A DNA stretch of 64,000 nucleotides from assembly GCA_937903155.1 (NCBI GenBank), contig CALCZU010000080.1:32817-96816 (forward strand), in the 5' to 3' direction. The notes under the pieces are model-generated. The model did not search any database. It saw only the letters and a list, made by a program, of their open reading frames with translations, and was not told the DNA's origin. Shown one piece after another: positions 8,720 to 17,691 of this stretch. A program made the translations under genes and the position numbers. The DNA comes from an uncultured Bdellovibrionales bacterium. GTDB lineage: Bacteria; Bdellovibrionota; FAC87; UBA2466. Positions within the stretch are counted from its first letter, which is position 1. Every line of letters begins with the position of its first letter.

Positions 8720-9514
8720 TTAGACTTCAGAAACTTGAGCGCCACTCTCAGCATCAGGATGGTGCTGCGTGATGAGAAAATCGTAAGCAATTCCACCTAA
8801 GACCGCGCCTACGATGGGCGCAACCACAGGCACCCACCAAAAACTGTGGGATGCGGTAAAGACTTCGGGCCCCCAGCCGAACAGGTAAGTAAAAAGTCGG
8901 GGCGAGAGGTCACGGGCAGGATTGATAGCGTACCCGGCATTAAAACCGAAGGTCATTCCGATCAGCACCACGGTCGCGCCGACCAGCAAAGGTGCTAGGT
9001 TGGCATTCGGGGCCGTGTTTTTTTGATCACTTAATGAAAAAACGACGAGGACTAAAAGAAAAGTTCCCACGACTTGATCAATGACGCCGCCTAAAATGCT
9101 TAAATAATTTTGTGGGTAAGTCGCCCAGATTCCCGCGGTAGCTTTGGCTCCAACGACCTGTCGAATGCCTCCATCAAACGCGTTAATTCCCTCGTGATAA
9201 ACAAGGTAAACGACAATAGAAGCGAGAAATGCTCCTAAGAATTGCGCGGCAATATAAGGAAGACATTTCTTCCAGGGAAATCTTTTGCAAACGGCGAGGG
9301 CAATCGTGACGGCTGGATTTAGGTGCGCGCCCGAAATTCCTCCTGCGATGTAAACGCCCATCGTGACGGCGAGTCCCCAAGCGAGGTTAATCGGAAGAAG
9401 GTCTGCACTTCCATTGCCTTTTAAAACAGCTTGAGCCACCGAGGCGATACCAAAAACGATTAAGACAAACGTCCCTAGACACTCCGCTAAGAGTTCGCGT
9501 TTTACACCCTTCAT
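8720..9514 (-). CDS. glpF: Aquaglyceroporin (MIP family, glycerol facilitator-like)
   Basis: 264 residues with six membrane segments and both pore motifs: N66-P67-A68 in GAHLNPAVT and N198-P199-A200 in YAINPARDLSPR. Arg201 is followed by Asp202, the residue that distinguishes glycerol facilitators from strict water channels. It should conduct glycerol and other small polyols across the inner membrane. No glycerol kinase or glycerol-phosphate dehydrogenase is nearby, so substrate is inferred from the pore only. A good Shine-Dalgarno (AAAGGAG, 8 bases before the ATG) is present. Upstream is a strong palindrome overlapping its candidate -10. Confidence 0.9.
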   Translation of the reverse strand: MKGVKRELLAECLGTFVLIVFGIASVAQAVLKGNGSADLLPINLAWGLAVTMGVYIAGGISGAHLNPAVTIALAVCKRFPWKKCLPYIAAQFLGAFLASIVVYLVYHEGINAFDGGIRQVVGAKATAGIWATYPQNYLSILGGVIDQVVGTFLLVLVVFSLSDQKNTAPNANLAPLLVGATVVLIGMTFGFNAGYAINPARDLSPRLFTYLFGWGPEVFTASHSFWWVPVVAPIVGAVLGGIAYDFLITQHHPDAESGAQVSEV

Positions 9515-9541
9515 ATTGCCACTCCTTTATGAGAAGCACGG

Positions 9542-9571
9542 GTTATACCGGTATAATTGATTTTGACTCAA
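9542..9571 (-). promoter_or_regulatory. Aquaglyceroporin promoter overlapped by a perfect 14-bp palindrome
   Basis: On the minus strand TTGAGT (9571-9566), an 18-base spacer and TATAAC (9547-9542) form a promoter. The palindrome TTATACCGGTATAA (9543-9556) covers most of the -10 and part of the spacer. A dimeric repressor bound there would block transcription. The -35 overlaps the stop codon of the upstream FkbM gene. Confidence 0.5.
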
Positions 9572-10419
9572 GCGCTTTTTAAAACAGCGTGGGCAGCGTC
9601 CATATACTCGTTGGGAATAACTAGACAATTACCCCAAACGCCTTCTTTCGAAGGATGAGTTTTGGAAGCGTCTTCAACCCATTGAGAGTTCGTGACGCGG
9701 AAGGCTTTGTAATTATTTTTCAAAAGGAGATCTCCAAGGCTTTTGTCTTCCTCAGGCGAATGCGACTCAAAATAGATGACGGGTCGATGGGTTTCGATCA
9801 GTTTTTTAGCACCATCGAGTGCCCAAATTCCTGCGCCTTCAATATCGATTTTTATAAAACGGACAGGCAAAATCGCTTTTTCTTCAGCAAATGCGTCTAA
9901 TGAAATCGTCGCTACTTGCTGGGATTTAAAACTGCTCTGAGGGCGCTGAGCGCCTTTCAGAAAACCTGTATGGTCTTCATCGCCAATGCAAAGTTCGAGA
10001 GTCCCTTTTTTTTCGGTGACTGCTTTGGGAACCGTCTCAACATTCAGCAAATGATTTTTCTTGCAGTTCTGATCCAAAATTTCGAATACGACAGGGTTGG
10101 GTTCAAAGGCGTATACCTTGCCGAAATATTTCGAAAGGTAGAGTGAATACAAGCCTCTATTCGCGCCTAAGTCGAATGCCGAAAATTCTTTAGAGTCGGT
10201 CCAACCCAGTTTTTCAAAAAGTGCTGTTGCGAGTGAAAAGAAATTCAAATCTTGAATTCCTAAAACCGCGTGAGCGGTCATTTTCGAATCGTAGTGAAAT
10301 TGAAGACCTCGCAGAGGTCCAAAAGGGATTCTGTAAAAGGACCCTTCGCGATAAACAGCCGCAAGGATTTTTCTCGCAAACGGAAATGAAAAATCCAGCG
10401 ACATCACTTTTTGAAGCAT
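9568..10419 (-). CDS. FkbM-family methyltransferase
   Basis: 283 residues. FDLGANRGLYSLYLSKYFG (motif I, about residues 101-119), VYAFEPNPVVFEIL (acidic loop binding the SAM ribose) and FIKIDIEGAGIWALDGA are diagnostic of the FkbM family. These enzymes O-methylate sugars or other hydroxyls, often in surface polysaccharides or natural products. There is no signal peptide. The YfhO-like membrane protein lies 46 bases upstream on the same strand, so an envelope-glycan role is reasonable but not shown. The gene ends 53 bases before the aquaglyceroporin start. Confidence 0.88.
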   Translation of the reverse strand: MLQKVMSLDFSFPFARKILAAVYREGSFYRIPFGPLRGLQFHYDSKMTAHAVLGIQDLNFFSLATALFEKLGWTDSKEFSAFDLGANRGLYSLYLSKYFGKVYAFEPNPVVFEILDQNCKKNHLLNVETVPKAVTEKKGTLELCIGDEDHTGFLKGAQRPQSSFKSQQVATISLDAFAEEKAILPVRFIKIDIEGAGIWALDGAKKLIETHRPVIYFESHSPEEDKSLGDLLLKNNYKAFRVTNSQWVEDASKTHPSKEGVWGNCLVIPNEYMDAAHAVLKSA

Positions 10420-10464
10420 ATGGAAATTCTAAGCAATAAAAGTGAAACTGTATATACCCCCACG

Positions 10465-12723
10465 CTACAAAAAGGGTAGCAGGGTCTTAAAAAGGGCTTG
10501 AAAGGGATGGAAGTAGAGTTCGATGTGGTGTTTTCCCTTGTTGAGATTGAATCCGGTTAAGCTTTCATTCATGGGATAAAGCGGGATCTCGACTCCAGAC
10601 TCAAAAGCACGCCAACCGGGAAAGAGATTTTGACTCAGAAAGACCCAACCCTCACAGGGTAAATCGGCGTCCAACATCAAATGGTTTTCATCGACCAAAA
10701 AAATCGCCGAATCTTTCAAATTTTGTGGATTGAGAAGCAAGCTGCATTCTTGCACGGGAAATTCCCAACGCCGTTTTTGAACTCCCTGGAAAAAAGGCCG
10801 AGCGGTGTCCACTTGCGGAGGCCACATTAGATGACTTTTCGACGAGGAGTCCCATTTTTTGAGACTCGAGAAATACCACGCGGGCGACGGCTTTTCCTTT
10901 GGAATCAAGTAGAGCGCCTTACCATCGCCTTTTTCAACGTTAAAAATGGCATTCGAACTTTCAACGGACGCAAGTAAGGACTGCATCGGTCGGTCATTTT
11001 TGACGGCGATTAAATGAAGGTTTGTCAGTTGGACCGCATCGCTGATTTCTTTTGCAGAGTGCGCTTTTTCTTTTGCCGCAACGGAGTCTTGATAGTTTTC
11101 ACCATAGAGTAAAACTTTGATTTCTTCATTAAGCGGAGTGTTGATGCTTTCATAGCTAAAAAGTGAAGCTCTGCGAAAAACCATATTGGATCCCCACAAA
11201 AGATTTTCGTGAGGGTATCCATCATCAAAAAAGTTCGGAGTGATCTCCATTCGGTTGAGAGAGCCTTCAGGAATTCGTTCTAAAAGGTCAACCCCCGTCT
11301 TACTCACTTCTCTATCTCGAATGGCAGGAGCGACTCGCTGTGTAGGAAATGCGAGATAGTTTTGTAAAAGCCCTAAAACTAGAAATGCAAGGATCAAGTC
11401 TTTCGTTGCGGGAAAAACAAAAATACTCACCCCCACGAGAAAAGAAACGGCCGCTATCGGATATTCGGGGGCCGCCGCAAAAATCGGAATAATCACCGCT
11501 AAACCGATGAGCGCTAAAATCAATTTATCTTTTTTAAGCGAGTGAGTTTCTCCGTCGAAAAAGTTTTTCAGCGAGAATCCTAGAAACAGGATGGATGAAA
11601 CCCAGATCATTTTTTCGGGATATCGTAAAAAAGAAAAAGGCGGAATCTTCGCGACATATTTCATCAGACCCCATCTTCCAAATGCTAGGCTACAGCCAAA
11701 TGCCAGGAGTAAGAGCGGGATCCAATTCTTTTTCCGAAAAGCGTCACGAATTCCCATGATCGCAAAAATCACAAGCGGCAACGAAAAATAAAGCGTGTCG
11801 AAAAAAAAGCGAGGAGTATAGGGAGAGTCGTTGGTCGCGCTATCGGGATCAAAGTTATTTAAAAAAGGATGGCCGTAAAAAAGCGGCGAAAGCAGGGTGA
11901 TGAGTCGGTAAGGATGTAGACTAAAACTGAGCGACACACTTTCGCCAATTCCCGTTCGACGTGTGGTGTAGGGAAGAATCGCAAGCGCATGACCGAAGAC
12001 CAAAGCTCCAATCACAATGCATAAAGCGAAAAAGCAAAGCAGCACCTTCCATTTTTTTCGAGGATAGAGATGGGCGATCGTCCCGACTCCTGAAAGAAAC
12101 GCGCAAAACGGTTCACCCACGCCGATCAACAAAGTCCAAAAAATCAAAAATCGAAACAAAGAGAACTTTGGAGTGTCACTCTTCTCAAGTTCGGCAAAAA
12201 TCCAAGCGGTCCAAGTCACCGCATGTAAATAAATGATCGAAGTTACAGAAAAAACATTGATGAACGGTGACGTTGCAATGAGCAGACTTAAAGTGAGCAA
12301 GAGAAGAGGAGCCACTTTCCGAGTTTTTCCCCACGAATAAAATGCAGCGGTCAGAAGCAGCAAGTGCAAGTACCCGGTCCAGCGAAAATAAAAGAGTGGG
12401 CTCACGAAAAGCTGTAAATAATTTAAAGGATAAAAGCTTCCGCGCGTCGGGTTGTACAAAAAGCTCGTTCCGAAATCGACATACGGATCCCACCAGGGAA
12501 AGGTTTTGAAACGCTCGAAAGTCTCAAACCAAAACTTCTGCCCCGTCAAAAAGCCAGGGTACATATCAGCGCTGTAAAACATCTGAAAGTTAGCAAAGAA
12601 TTTTATATAAAAGAGGAAGCACAAAACGGCTGTTGCCCCGATCAAAAGCGGAAATGAATATTTTGAGGTCAGAGAATTCTCCGGCAAAGTACTTGGAATT
12701 CCTTGGTTTTTAGGGGGTTTCAC
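10465..12723 (-). CDS. YfhO-like polytopic membrane protein (GT-C fold-like)
   Basis: 752 residues. About 12 hydrophobic segments span residues 20-470, followed by a soluble C-terminal domain of about 250 residues and a final hydrophobic end (YFHPFQALFKTLLPFL). The first external loop (FYSADMYPGFLTGQ then PWWDPYVDFGTSF) is typical of YfhO/PMT-like proteins, where an acidic residue near the first loop is catalytic. The late GWVFLSQNLFPGWRAF segment matches the conserved C-terminal YPGWK-like motif of that family. Such proteins are thought to transfer sugars from lipid carriers to envelope polymers. The substrate is unknown. It diverges from ftsH. Confidence 0.75.
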   Translation of the reverse strand: MKPPKNQGIPSTLPENSLTSKYSFPLLIGATAVLCFLFYIKFFANFQMFYSADMYPGFLTGQKFWFETFERFKTFPWWDPYVDFGTSFLYNPTRGSFYPLNYLQLFVSPLFYFRWTGYLHLLLLTAAFYSWGKTRKVAPLLLLTLSLLIATSPFINVFSVTSIIYLHAVTWTAWIFAELEKSDTPKFSLFRFLIFWTLLIGVGEPFCAFLSGVGTIAHLYPRKKWKVLLCFFALCIVIGALVFGHALAILPYTTRRTGIGESVSLSFSLHPYRLITLLSPLFYGHPFLNNFDPDSATNDSPYTPRFFFDTLYFSLPLVIFAIMGIRDAFRKKNWIPLLLLAFGCSLAFGRWGLMKYVAKIPPFSFLRYPEKMIWVSSILFLGFSLKNFFDGETHSLKKDKLILALIGLAVIIPIFAAAPEYPIAAVSFLVGVSIFVFPATKDLILAFLVLGLLQNYLAFPTQRVAPAIRDREVSKTGVDLLERIPEGSLNRMEITPNFFDDGYPHENLLWGSNMVFRRASLFSYESINTPLNEEIKVLLYGENYQDSVAAKEKAHSAKEISDAVQLTNLHLIAVKNDRPMQSLLASVESSNAIFNVEKGDGKALYLIPKEKPSPAWYFSSLKKWDSSSKSHLMWPPQVDTARPFFQGVQKRRWEFPVQECSLLLNPQNLKDSAIFLVDENHLMLDADLPCEGWVFLSQNLFPGWRAFESGVEIPLYPMNESLTGFNLNKGKHHIELYFHPFQALFKTLLPFL

Positions 12724-12770
12724 TACCCGAAATTATCTCCAAAAAGCGGTCCTCTAGTCAAGGGTTAAGT

Positions 12771-12790
12771 AGCTGAAATTATTATCAGCT
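12771..12790. promoter_or_regulatory. Inverted repeat between the YfhO-like gene and ftsH
   Basis: AGCTGA and TCAGCT form perfect 6-base arms around an 8-base AT-rich spacer in the divergent intergenic region. No T-tract follows on either strand, so an operator or a transcript stem is likelier than a terminator. Its role is unproven. Confidence 0.3.
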
Positions 12791-12838
12791 TGCCCCGCTT
12801 CATTGCGTTTGAAGATCCTTTATGTTAGACCTAGCCCC

Positions 12839-14977
12839 ATGTCAGAGAACAAATTGGGTAATGATTCGCCAAAAGATGCACCAGAAAAACTCGAGCAAAA
12901 TGAAGAGGTTTCTAACTCTTCAGAGAAAAAATTTCGTTTGAACGTTCCGCGTCTAAAAGGCAATTCCAAAGCGCCTTACGGAAAAGGAAAGCTCCCAAAC
13001 TGGTCCACCCGCAATAGCCTTTGGACTTGGATTTTATTCGGTATCGCCGTTATTCTTCTAGTCTCTGTTTATTCTCGCCCCGATTTCGCTTCAAAAGAAG
13101 TCGCTTACAGCGATTTCAAAGCGAAAATTAAAAGTGGCGAAATCAAACGGGTCTCTGTGTCTCAAACGCTCTTAAAAGGTTTCACCGAAGAAGCCGCCGC
13201 GGAGAAGCAGGCAAGTCTCGCTTCGCGTGCACCCGTGACATTCTACGTGACGATTCCTGTCGATGACCCAAAATTAGTCGAATTGATGGAAGAAAAAAAC
13301 GTTCAGTTTGAATCGGAAAACGTCGCATTAAAAAACGTTTTTTGGCACTGGATTCTTCCTTTCGTCCTCTTAATGCTCGTCTGGCGAGTGCTTTTCTCTC
13401 GCGCCTTTAAGATGGGACCGGGGGCGGGGCTCATGAGTTTTGGGAAAAACCGTGCGCGTTTAGTCGTGGATGACTCTAAAAAAGTCACTTTCGAGGATGT
13501 TGCCGGGGTTGAAGAAGCCAAAGAAGAGCTGACCGAAATCATCGATTTCTTAAAAACACCGCAAAAGTTCAGAAGCATCGGCGGAAAAATTCCTAAAGGA
13601 ATTTTACTTGTCGGCCCTCCCGGCACTGGAAAAACTTTGCTGGCAAAGGCGGTCGCAGGTGAAGCAGGCGTGCCGTTTTTCTCATTGAGTGGATCTGAGT
13701 TCGTCGAAATGTTTGTCGGTGTGGGTGCAGCGCGCGTCCGAGACTTATTCGCACAAGCGGTCGAAAAATCTCCGTGTATCATTTTTATCGACGAATTAGA
13801 TGCCATTGGAAAAGTGCGAAGTGCAGTTTCTCCCATGGGTGGACACGATGAGCGTGAACAAACTTTAAACCAACTCTTGGTGGAGATGGATGGCTTTGAT
13901 ACGCGCACCGGTGTGATTATCATGGCGGCGACAAACCGTCCTGAGACGTTAGATCCTGCTCTTTTAAGAGCGGGACGTTTTGATCGACAAGTTTTGGTGG
14001 ACAGACCCGATATTACGGGCCGAGAAGCGATTTTAAAAATTCACAGTCGTAATGTGAAATTGTCGCCGACTTTAGATATTCATATCGTGGCTGCAAGAAC
14101 GCCGGGATTTGTGGGAGCGGACTTAGCCAATGTGGTGAATGAAGCGGCGCTTTTGGCTGTTCGAAAAAATAAGACGGTCGTTGATCAGTCCGACTTTGAA
14201 GATGCCATTGACCGTGTCGTTGCAGGTCTACAGAAAAAGACACGATTGATTAATCAAAAAGAAAAAGCCATCGTCGCCCGTCACGAAATGGGACATGCGC
14301 TAGTCACCTACTTCACGCCGGACACCGATCCGGTCCATAAAATTTCTGTCATTCCTCGTGGGTTTGGAGCGCTTGGTTTCACAATGTCGCTTCCTAAAGA
14401 AGACCGTTACCTGATGACGAAGAGCGAGCTTCTTTCTCGAATTGATGTGCTTCTCGGAGGACGGGTTGCGGAAGAAACCTGCTTTAATGAGATCTCGACC
14501 GGCGCTCAAGATGATCTCCAAAAAGCGACGGACATCGCGAAGCGCATGGTGATGGAATATGGAATGAGCGGCGATTTCGGACAGAGAACTTTCTCGCCCG
14601 AACGTTCGACCTTTTTACAGTCCCCGATGGGCCCGATGAGTGGCAAAGAGTATAGCGAAGCCAGTGCTGAAAGAATTGACGCTGAAATACAGAAGATTCT
14701 CGATACAGCTTACATACGGGTGAAAGCGCTTGTGACGGCTAAAAAAGATCTTTTAGAGCATATCGCGCGCATTTTGACAGAAAAAGAAGTCATCGAGAGC
14801 AAAGAACTGACTGAGATTATCAATGCATTCGAGTTAGCTCAAAAAGAGGGAAGAGATCCCGTCGCCGCCACGGCCCATATTTTAAAGGCTCCCGTCGCGG
14901 AGGCACCGGCTGCAGAAGAAAACTCGGCTGGGGTGACTTTTGCGCCACCCGAACCTAAACCCGATTTAAACGCTTAA
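12839..14977 (+). CDS. ftsH: ATP-dependent zinc metalloprotease FtsH
   Basis: 712 residues from the ATG at 12839. A cytoplasmic, charged N-terminal extension of about 60 residues precedes TM1 (about 62-79); E. coli FtsH starts almost at TM1. The periplasmic domain and TM2 (about 168-188) follow. Then come the AAA+ module with Walker A GPPGTGKT (259-266), Walker B IIFIDELDAIG and the second region of homology, and the zinc site H482-E-M-G-H486. The middle residue is Met where Ala is usual, but all ligand positions are kept. It degrades unfolded membrane proteins and probably LpxC-like regulatory targets. No clear Shine-Dalgarno precedes the start. The C-terminal tail is Ala/Pro/Glu-rich. Confidence 0.96.
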   Translation: MSENKLGNDSPKDAPEKLEQNEEVSNSSEKKFRLNVPRLKGNSKAPYGKGKLPNWSTRNSLWTWILFGIAVILLVSVYSRPDFASKEVAYSDFKAKIKSGEIKRVSVSQTLLKGFTEEAAAEKQASLASRAPVTFYVTIPVDDPKLVELMEEKNVQFESENVALKNVFWHWILPFVLLMLVWRVLFSRAFKMGPGAGLMSFGKNRARLVVDDSKKVTFEDVAGVEEAKEELTEIIDFLKTPQKFRSIGGKIPKGILLVGPPGTGKTLLAKAVAGEAGVPFFSLSGSEFVEMFVGVGAARVRDLFAQAVEKSPCIIFIDELDAIGKVRSAVSPMGGHDEREQTLNQLLVEMDGFDTRTGVIIMAATNRPETLDPALLRAGRFDRQVLVDRPDITGREAILKIHSRNVKLSPTLDIHIVAARTPGFVGADLANVVNEAALLAVRKNKTVVDQSDFEDAIDRVVAGLQKKTRLINQKEKAIVARHEMGHALVTYFTPDTDPVHKISVIPRGFGALGFTMSLPKEDRYLMTKSELLSRIDVLLGGRVAEETCFNEISTGAQDDLQKATDIAKRMVMEYGMSGDFGQRTFSPERSTFLQSPMGPMSGKEYSEASAERIDAEIQKILDTAYIRVKALVTAKKDLLEHIARILTEKEVIESKELTEIINAFELAQKEGRDPVAATAHILKAPVAEAPAAEENSAGVTFAPPEPKPDLNA

Positions 14978-14999
14978 ACAGAAACAGAAAAGGAAGTCC

Positions 15000-15218
15000 A
15001 TGAATAACAATTATTATAAGCATTACGATAAACGTACTTTTGATCGCTACATGGAAAAAGGAATCGTCACGCCTCAACAGTTTGATTCGCACATGAAAAG
15101 TCTTCCCGACGAATCCCAAAACGCACAATGGGTGCAAATGGATATGGATGAAGCGGAACTCACTGACCTTTCGAATGACGGTGAAAGTGATGAAAGCGGC
15201 GAGGAAAGCGGCACTTGA
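15000..15218 (+). CDS. Small acidic protein of unknown function between ftsH and psd
   Basis: 72 residues, starting 22 bases after ftsH behind a GGAAG Shine-Dalgarno. The N-terminal part is basic and Tyr/Asn-rich (MNNNYYKHYDKRTFDRYMEK). Then comes a predicted helix, and the tail is strongly acidic (DGESDESGEESG). There is no membrane segment or cysteine. Its stop overlaps the psd start (TTGA), so it is translated in the same operon. I do not recognise the family. Because it is wedged between the FtsH protease and phospholipid genes, a regulatory or adaptor role is conceivable but purely inferential. Confidence 0.7.
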   Translation: MNNNYYKHYDKRTFDRYMEKGIVTPQQFDSHMKSLPDESQNAQWVQMDMDEAELTDLSNDGESDESGEESGT

Positions 15219-15862
15219 AAAACGAAGGCATCCCTGTTGTTAAAGAAGGCATTCCCTTTATCGCGGTCGCTTTTTTGGGAGCCGTCGGTTTTACCATCGG
15301 CGGTGTTTGGCCGATAGGGCTCTTTCTTTTAGTCATCACGGCTTACATAGTTTATTTTTTCAGAAATCCAGAACGGCTTCCGCCGGTCGGCAGCAAATTA
15401 GTGGCTTCGCCTGCAGATGGTGAAATCATTTTTGTCGGTCCCAGTGTGGAGTCTGAATTCTTAAACGAAGAAATGACCAAAATTAGTGTTTTTATGAATC
15501 TCTTCAATGTGCACGTCAATCGAGTGCCTATTGAAGGAACGATTAAAAATATGAAATACCATCGTGGCCGTTTTATGGCGGCTTCAGAGGACAGAGCTTC
15601 GGAAGAGAACGAAAGAAACGCGATGGTGATTGAAACTCCCCAAGGCGTCAAAGTGGTTCTCGTTCAAGTGGCGGGATTGATTGCCCGGAGAATTATTTGT
15701 TATCCGGCCATCGGAAACTTTATTTTAAAAGGTCAGCGCATGGGTTTGATTCGGTTCGGCTCGAGATGCGACATTTTTTTACCAAAGACTTGTACCGTTA
15801 ATATTAAAATGGGTGACAAAGTGGTGGGCGGAGAAACTGTCCTCGCCGAATTGAAGGATTAA
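15215..15862 (+). CDS. psd: Phosphatidylserine decarboxylase, short proenzyme form
   Basis: 215 residues from a TTG start coupled to the previous stop. The self-cleavage site is R-F-G182-S183-R, where Ser183 becomes the pyruvoyl cofactor. This is the short archaetidylserine/PSD-related subfamily (about 210-220 residues). FMNLFNVHVNRVPIEGTI supplies the conserved His region. Two membrane segments lie near the N-terminus (about residues 14-45). It converts phosphatidylserine to phosphatidylethanolamine at the inner membrane. The next gene, 2 bases away, encodes the phosphatidylserine-forming PssA, so both steps are co-expressed. Confidence 0.94.
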   Translation: MKNEGIPVVKEGIPFIAVAFLGAVGFTIGGVWPIGLFLLVITAYIVYFFRNPERLPPVGSKLVASPADGEIIFVGPSVESEFLNEEMTKISVFMNLFNVHVNRVPIEGTIKNMKYHRGRFMAASEDRASEENERNAMVIETPQGVKVVLVQVAGLIARRIICYPAIGNFILKGQRMGLIRFGSRCDIFLPKTCTVNIKMGDKVVGGETVLAELKD

Positions 15863-15864
15863 AA

Positions 15865-16650
15865 ATGCCTCAAAACGCCAGAAAGAAACGTGCGTATATC
15901 CTCATTTTACCGAGTCTGTTTACGACCGGAAATCTTTTTTGCGGATTTTATTCCATCCTGCATTCGTTTTCTCATGATTTTGAAAAAGCCTCTTACGCAA
16001 TCCTTTTAGCAGGCGTTTTCGATCTCTTAGATGGTCGAGTCGCGCGAATGACGCGTTCGACGAGCGAATTCGGATTAGAATATGATTCGATTGCGGATGT
16101 CGTTTCTTTTGGGGTGGCGCCAGCCATTATGGCGTATGTTTGGGCACTACCTGCGTTCGGAAAACTCGGCTGGGCAGGAGCTTTCTTCTTCGCCGCCTGC
16201 GGCGCTTTGAGGCTTGCTCGATTCAATACGATTTCGCATGAACTTCCTAAAAGTTATTTTTTAGGGCTGCCCATTCCTGCTGCCGCGAACACCGTTGCGA
16301 CGGGTTACATTGCCTGGAAAGATCTTGCGTTCGAACATTTCGAACCGATTGTTTTGGGTCTCACTTTTTTGTTAGGTTTACTCATGGTCAGCAGTATTCG
16401 CTTCCGGAGTTTTAAAGACTTTGATCTGAAGCACAAACGCAGTTTTGTGGTTTTAGTTTTCGCGCTGATCGTGATTACTTCGATTGCGTCCCGGCCCGAA
16501 CAAGCCTTGTTTTTAATCTGCTTTGGATATGTGATTTGGGGGCCTTTAAGAGAATTAATTTCTTTTATGCGAAACCCTAAAAGCAATCGTAATTTTGCTC
16601 CGACTCTTTTTACATCTGAAGAAGAATTTAAAGGCGAAAACAAGAGGTAA
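15865..16650 (+). CDS. pssA: CDP-diacylglycerol-serine O-phosphatidyltransferase
   Basis: 261 residues. The CDP-alcohol phosphatidyltransferase signature is complete: D56-G57-x2-A60-R61-x8-G70-x3-D74-x3-D78. Six to eight hydrophobic segments are spread through the protein, as in the membrane-integral PssA type found in Gram-positives and many deltaproteobacteria-like lineages. It makes phosphatidylserine from CDP-diacylglycerol and serine. The C-terminus is a hydrophilic tail. It is directly downstream of psd (2-base gap) and 3 bases before asd. Confidence 0.94.
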   Translation: MPQNARKKRAYILILPSLFTTGNLFCGFYSILHSFSHDFEKASYAILLAGVFDLLDGRVARMTRSTSEFGLEYDSIADVVSFGVAPAIMAYVWALPAFGKLGWAGAFFFAACGALRLARFNTISHELPKSYFLGLPIPAAANTVATGYIAWKDLAFEHFEPIVLGLTFLLGLLMVSSIRFRSFKDFDLKHKRSFVVLVFALIVITSIASRPEQALFLICFGYVIWGPLRELISFMRNPKSNRNFAPTLFTSEEEFKGENKR

Positions 16651-16653
16651 CTC

Positions 16654-17691
16654 ATGAAATTTCAATATCTGGAAGGCATTCGTTCTGTTGCCGTGATTGG
16701 TGCGACGGGTCTCGTTGGGCAGGAGTTCTTGCAACTTCTTTCTGAGCATAAGATCAAGTTTCCAGAGTTGAAAGTGCTTGCCTCAGCCGAAAGTGCCGGA
16801 ACTTCGGTCGATGTCGATGGGTATGATTTAGAGATAGAAGAACTGACGAAAGAAAATCTAAGGGGAGTGGATGTCGCGTTTGCGTCCGTGCCTAACGAAG
16901 TGACACGAAAAGCAGTTGCTTGGGCGATTGAGCAGGGTGCTTTAATCGTAGATGATTCGAGCGAATTTAGAATGAAAAAGGAAGTTCCTCTCATTGTTCC
17001 GGAAGTAAACGGGAGCGTTTTACGAGAGTTTTCAGGCAATGTGATTGCAACTCCGAACTGTACCGTCACTCCGCTTGTGATGTGTCTTAAAGCTCTCGAA
17101 ATGTATGGGCTCAAGAGAGTCGTGACGTCGACCTATCAGTCTGTATCCGGAGCCGGAAAACTTGCTTATGAAGAACTTTCGACGCAAACGGCAACGCTTT
17201 TAAATGGTGGAGCTCAAGAAGCCAAAGTTTTCCCTCATCGGATTGCCTTCAACTGCATTCCAAAGATCGGAGAGAAACAAGAAAATGGTTATTCCTCCGA
17301 AGAAGAAAAGATCGTTAAAGAAACTCGCAAAATTCTGGATCTCCCTGACTTAGCGATTACCGCGACTTGCGTCCGAGTCCCGACCTTTTTCGGACACGGC
17401 TTAAGTGTGAACGTTGAGTTAAAAGAAGATTTTGGAAATATTGAATGTGTCCGTGAGCTTTTTGACGGATTTTCAGGCATTCGCGTTTTGGACAATCCCG
17501 AACATGAAATTTACCCAACCAATATTGAAGGCAGTGGAACCGATCACGTTTTTGTCGGACGCCTGCGCCGAGATTTTTCAGTGAAGAACGGCGTCAATTT
17601 CTGGATCATGGTGGACAATATTCGTAAAGGAGCGGCGTTAAATTCGCTCCAAATTCTCGATACGGTCTATCGCTATAGACGAATGGTTTAA
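16654..17691 (+). CDS. asd: Aspartate-semialdehyde dehydrogenase
   Basis: 345 residues. The NADP-binding GATGLVGQEFLQLL starts at residue 16. The catalytic Cys136 lies in IATPNCTVTPLVMCL and the substrate-binding block TSTYQSVSGAGK follows. Length and motifs fit the common bacterial Asd. It reduces aspartyl phosphate to aspartate semialdehyde, which feeds lysine/diaminopimelate, threonine and methionine synthesis. Its stop overlaps the truA start by one base, so the two are coupled in the ftsH-truA operon. Confidence 0.96.
   Translation: MKFQYLEGIRSVAVIGATGLVGQEFLQLLSEHKIKFPELKVLASAESAGTSVDVDGYDLEIEELTKENLRGVDVAFASVPNEVTRKAVAWAIEQGALIVDDSSEFRMKKEVPLIVPEVNGSVLREFSGNVIATPNCTVTPLVMCLKALEMYGLKRVVTSTYQSVSGAGKLAYEELSTQTATLLNGGAQEAKVFPHRIAFNCIPKIGEKQENGYSSEEEKIVKETRKILDLPDLAITATCVRVPTFFGHGLSVNVELKEDFGNIECVRELFDGFSGIRVLDNPEHEIYPTNIEGSGTDHVFVGRLRRDFSVKNGVNFWIMVDNIRKGAALNSLQILDTVYRYRRMV

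Noticed and set aside
12817..12843. Heat-shock sigma-32-like CCCCATGT at the ftsH start
   Set aside because: The nearest -35-like TTGAA is 21 bases away, too far, and the -10 would overlap the start codon.
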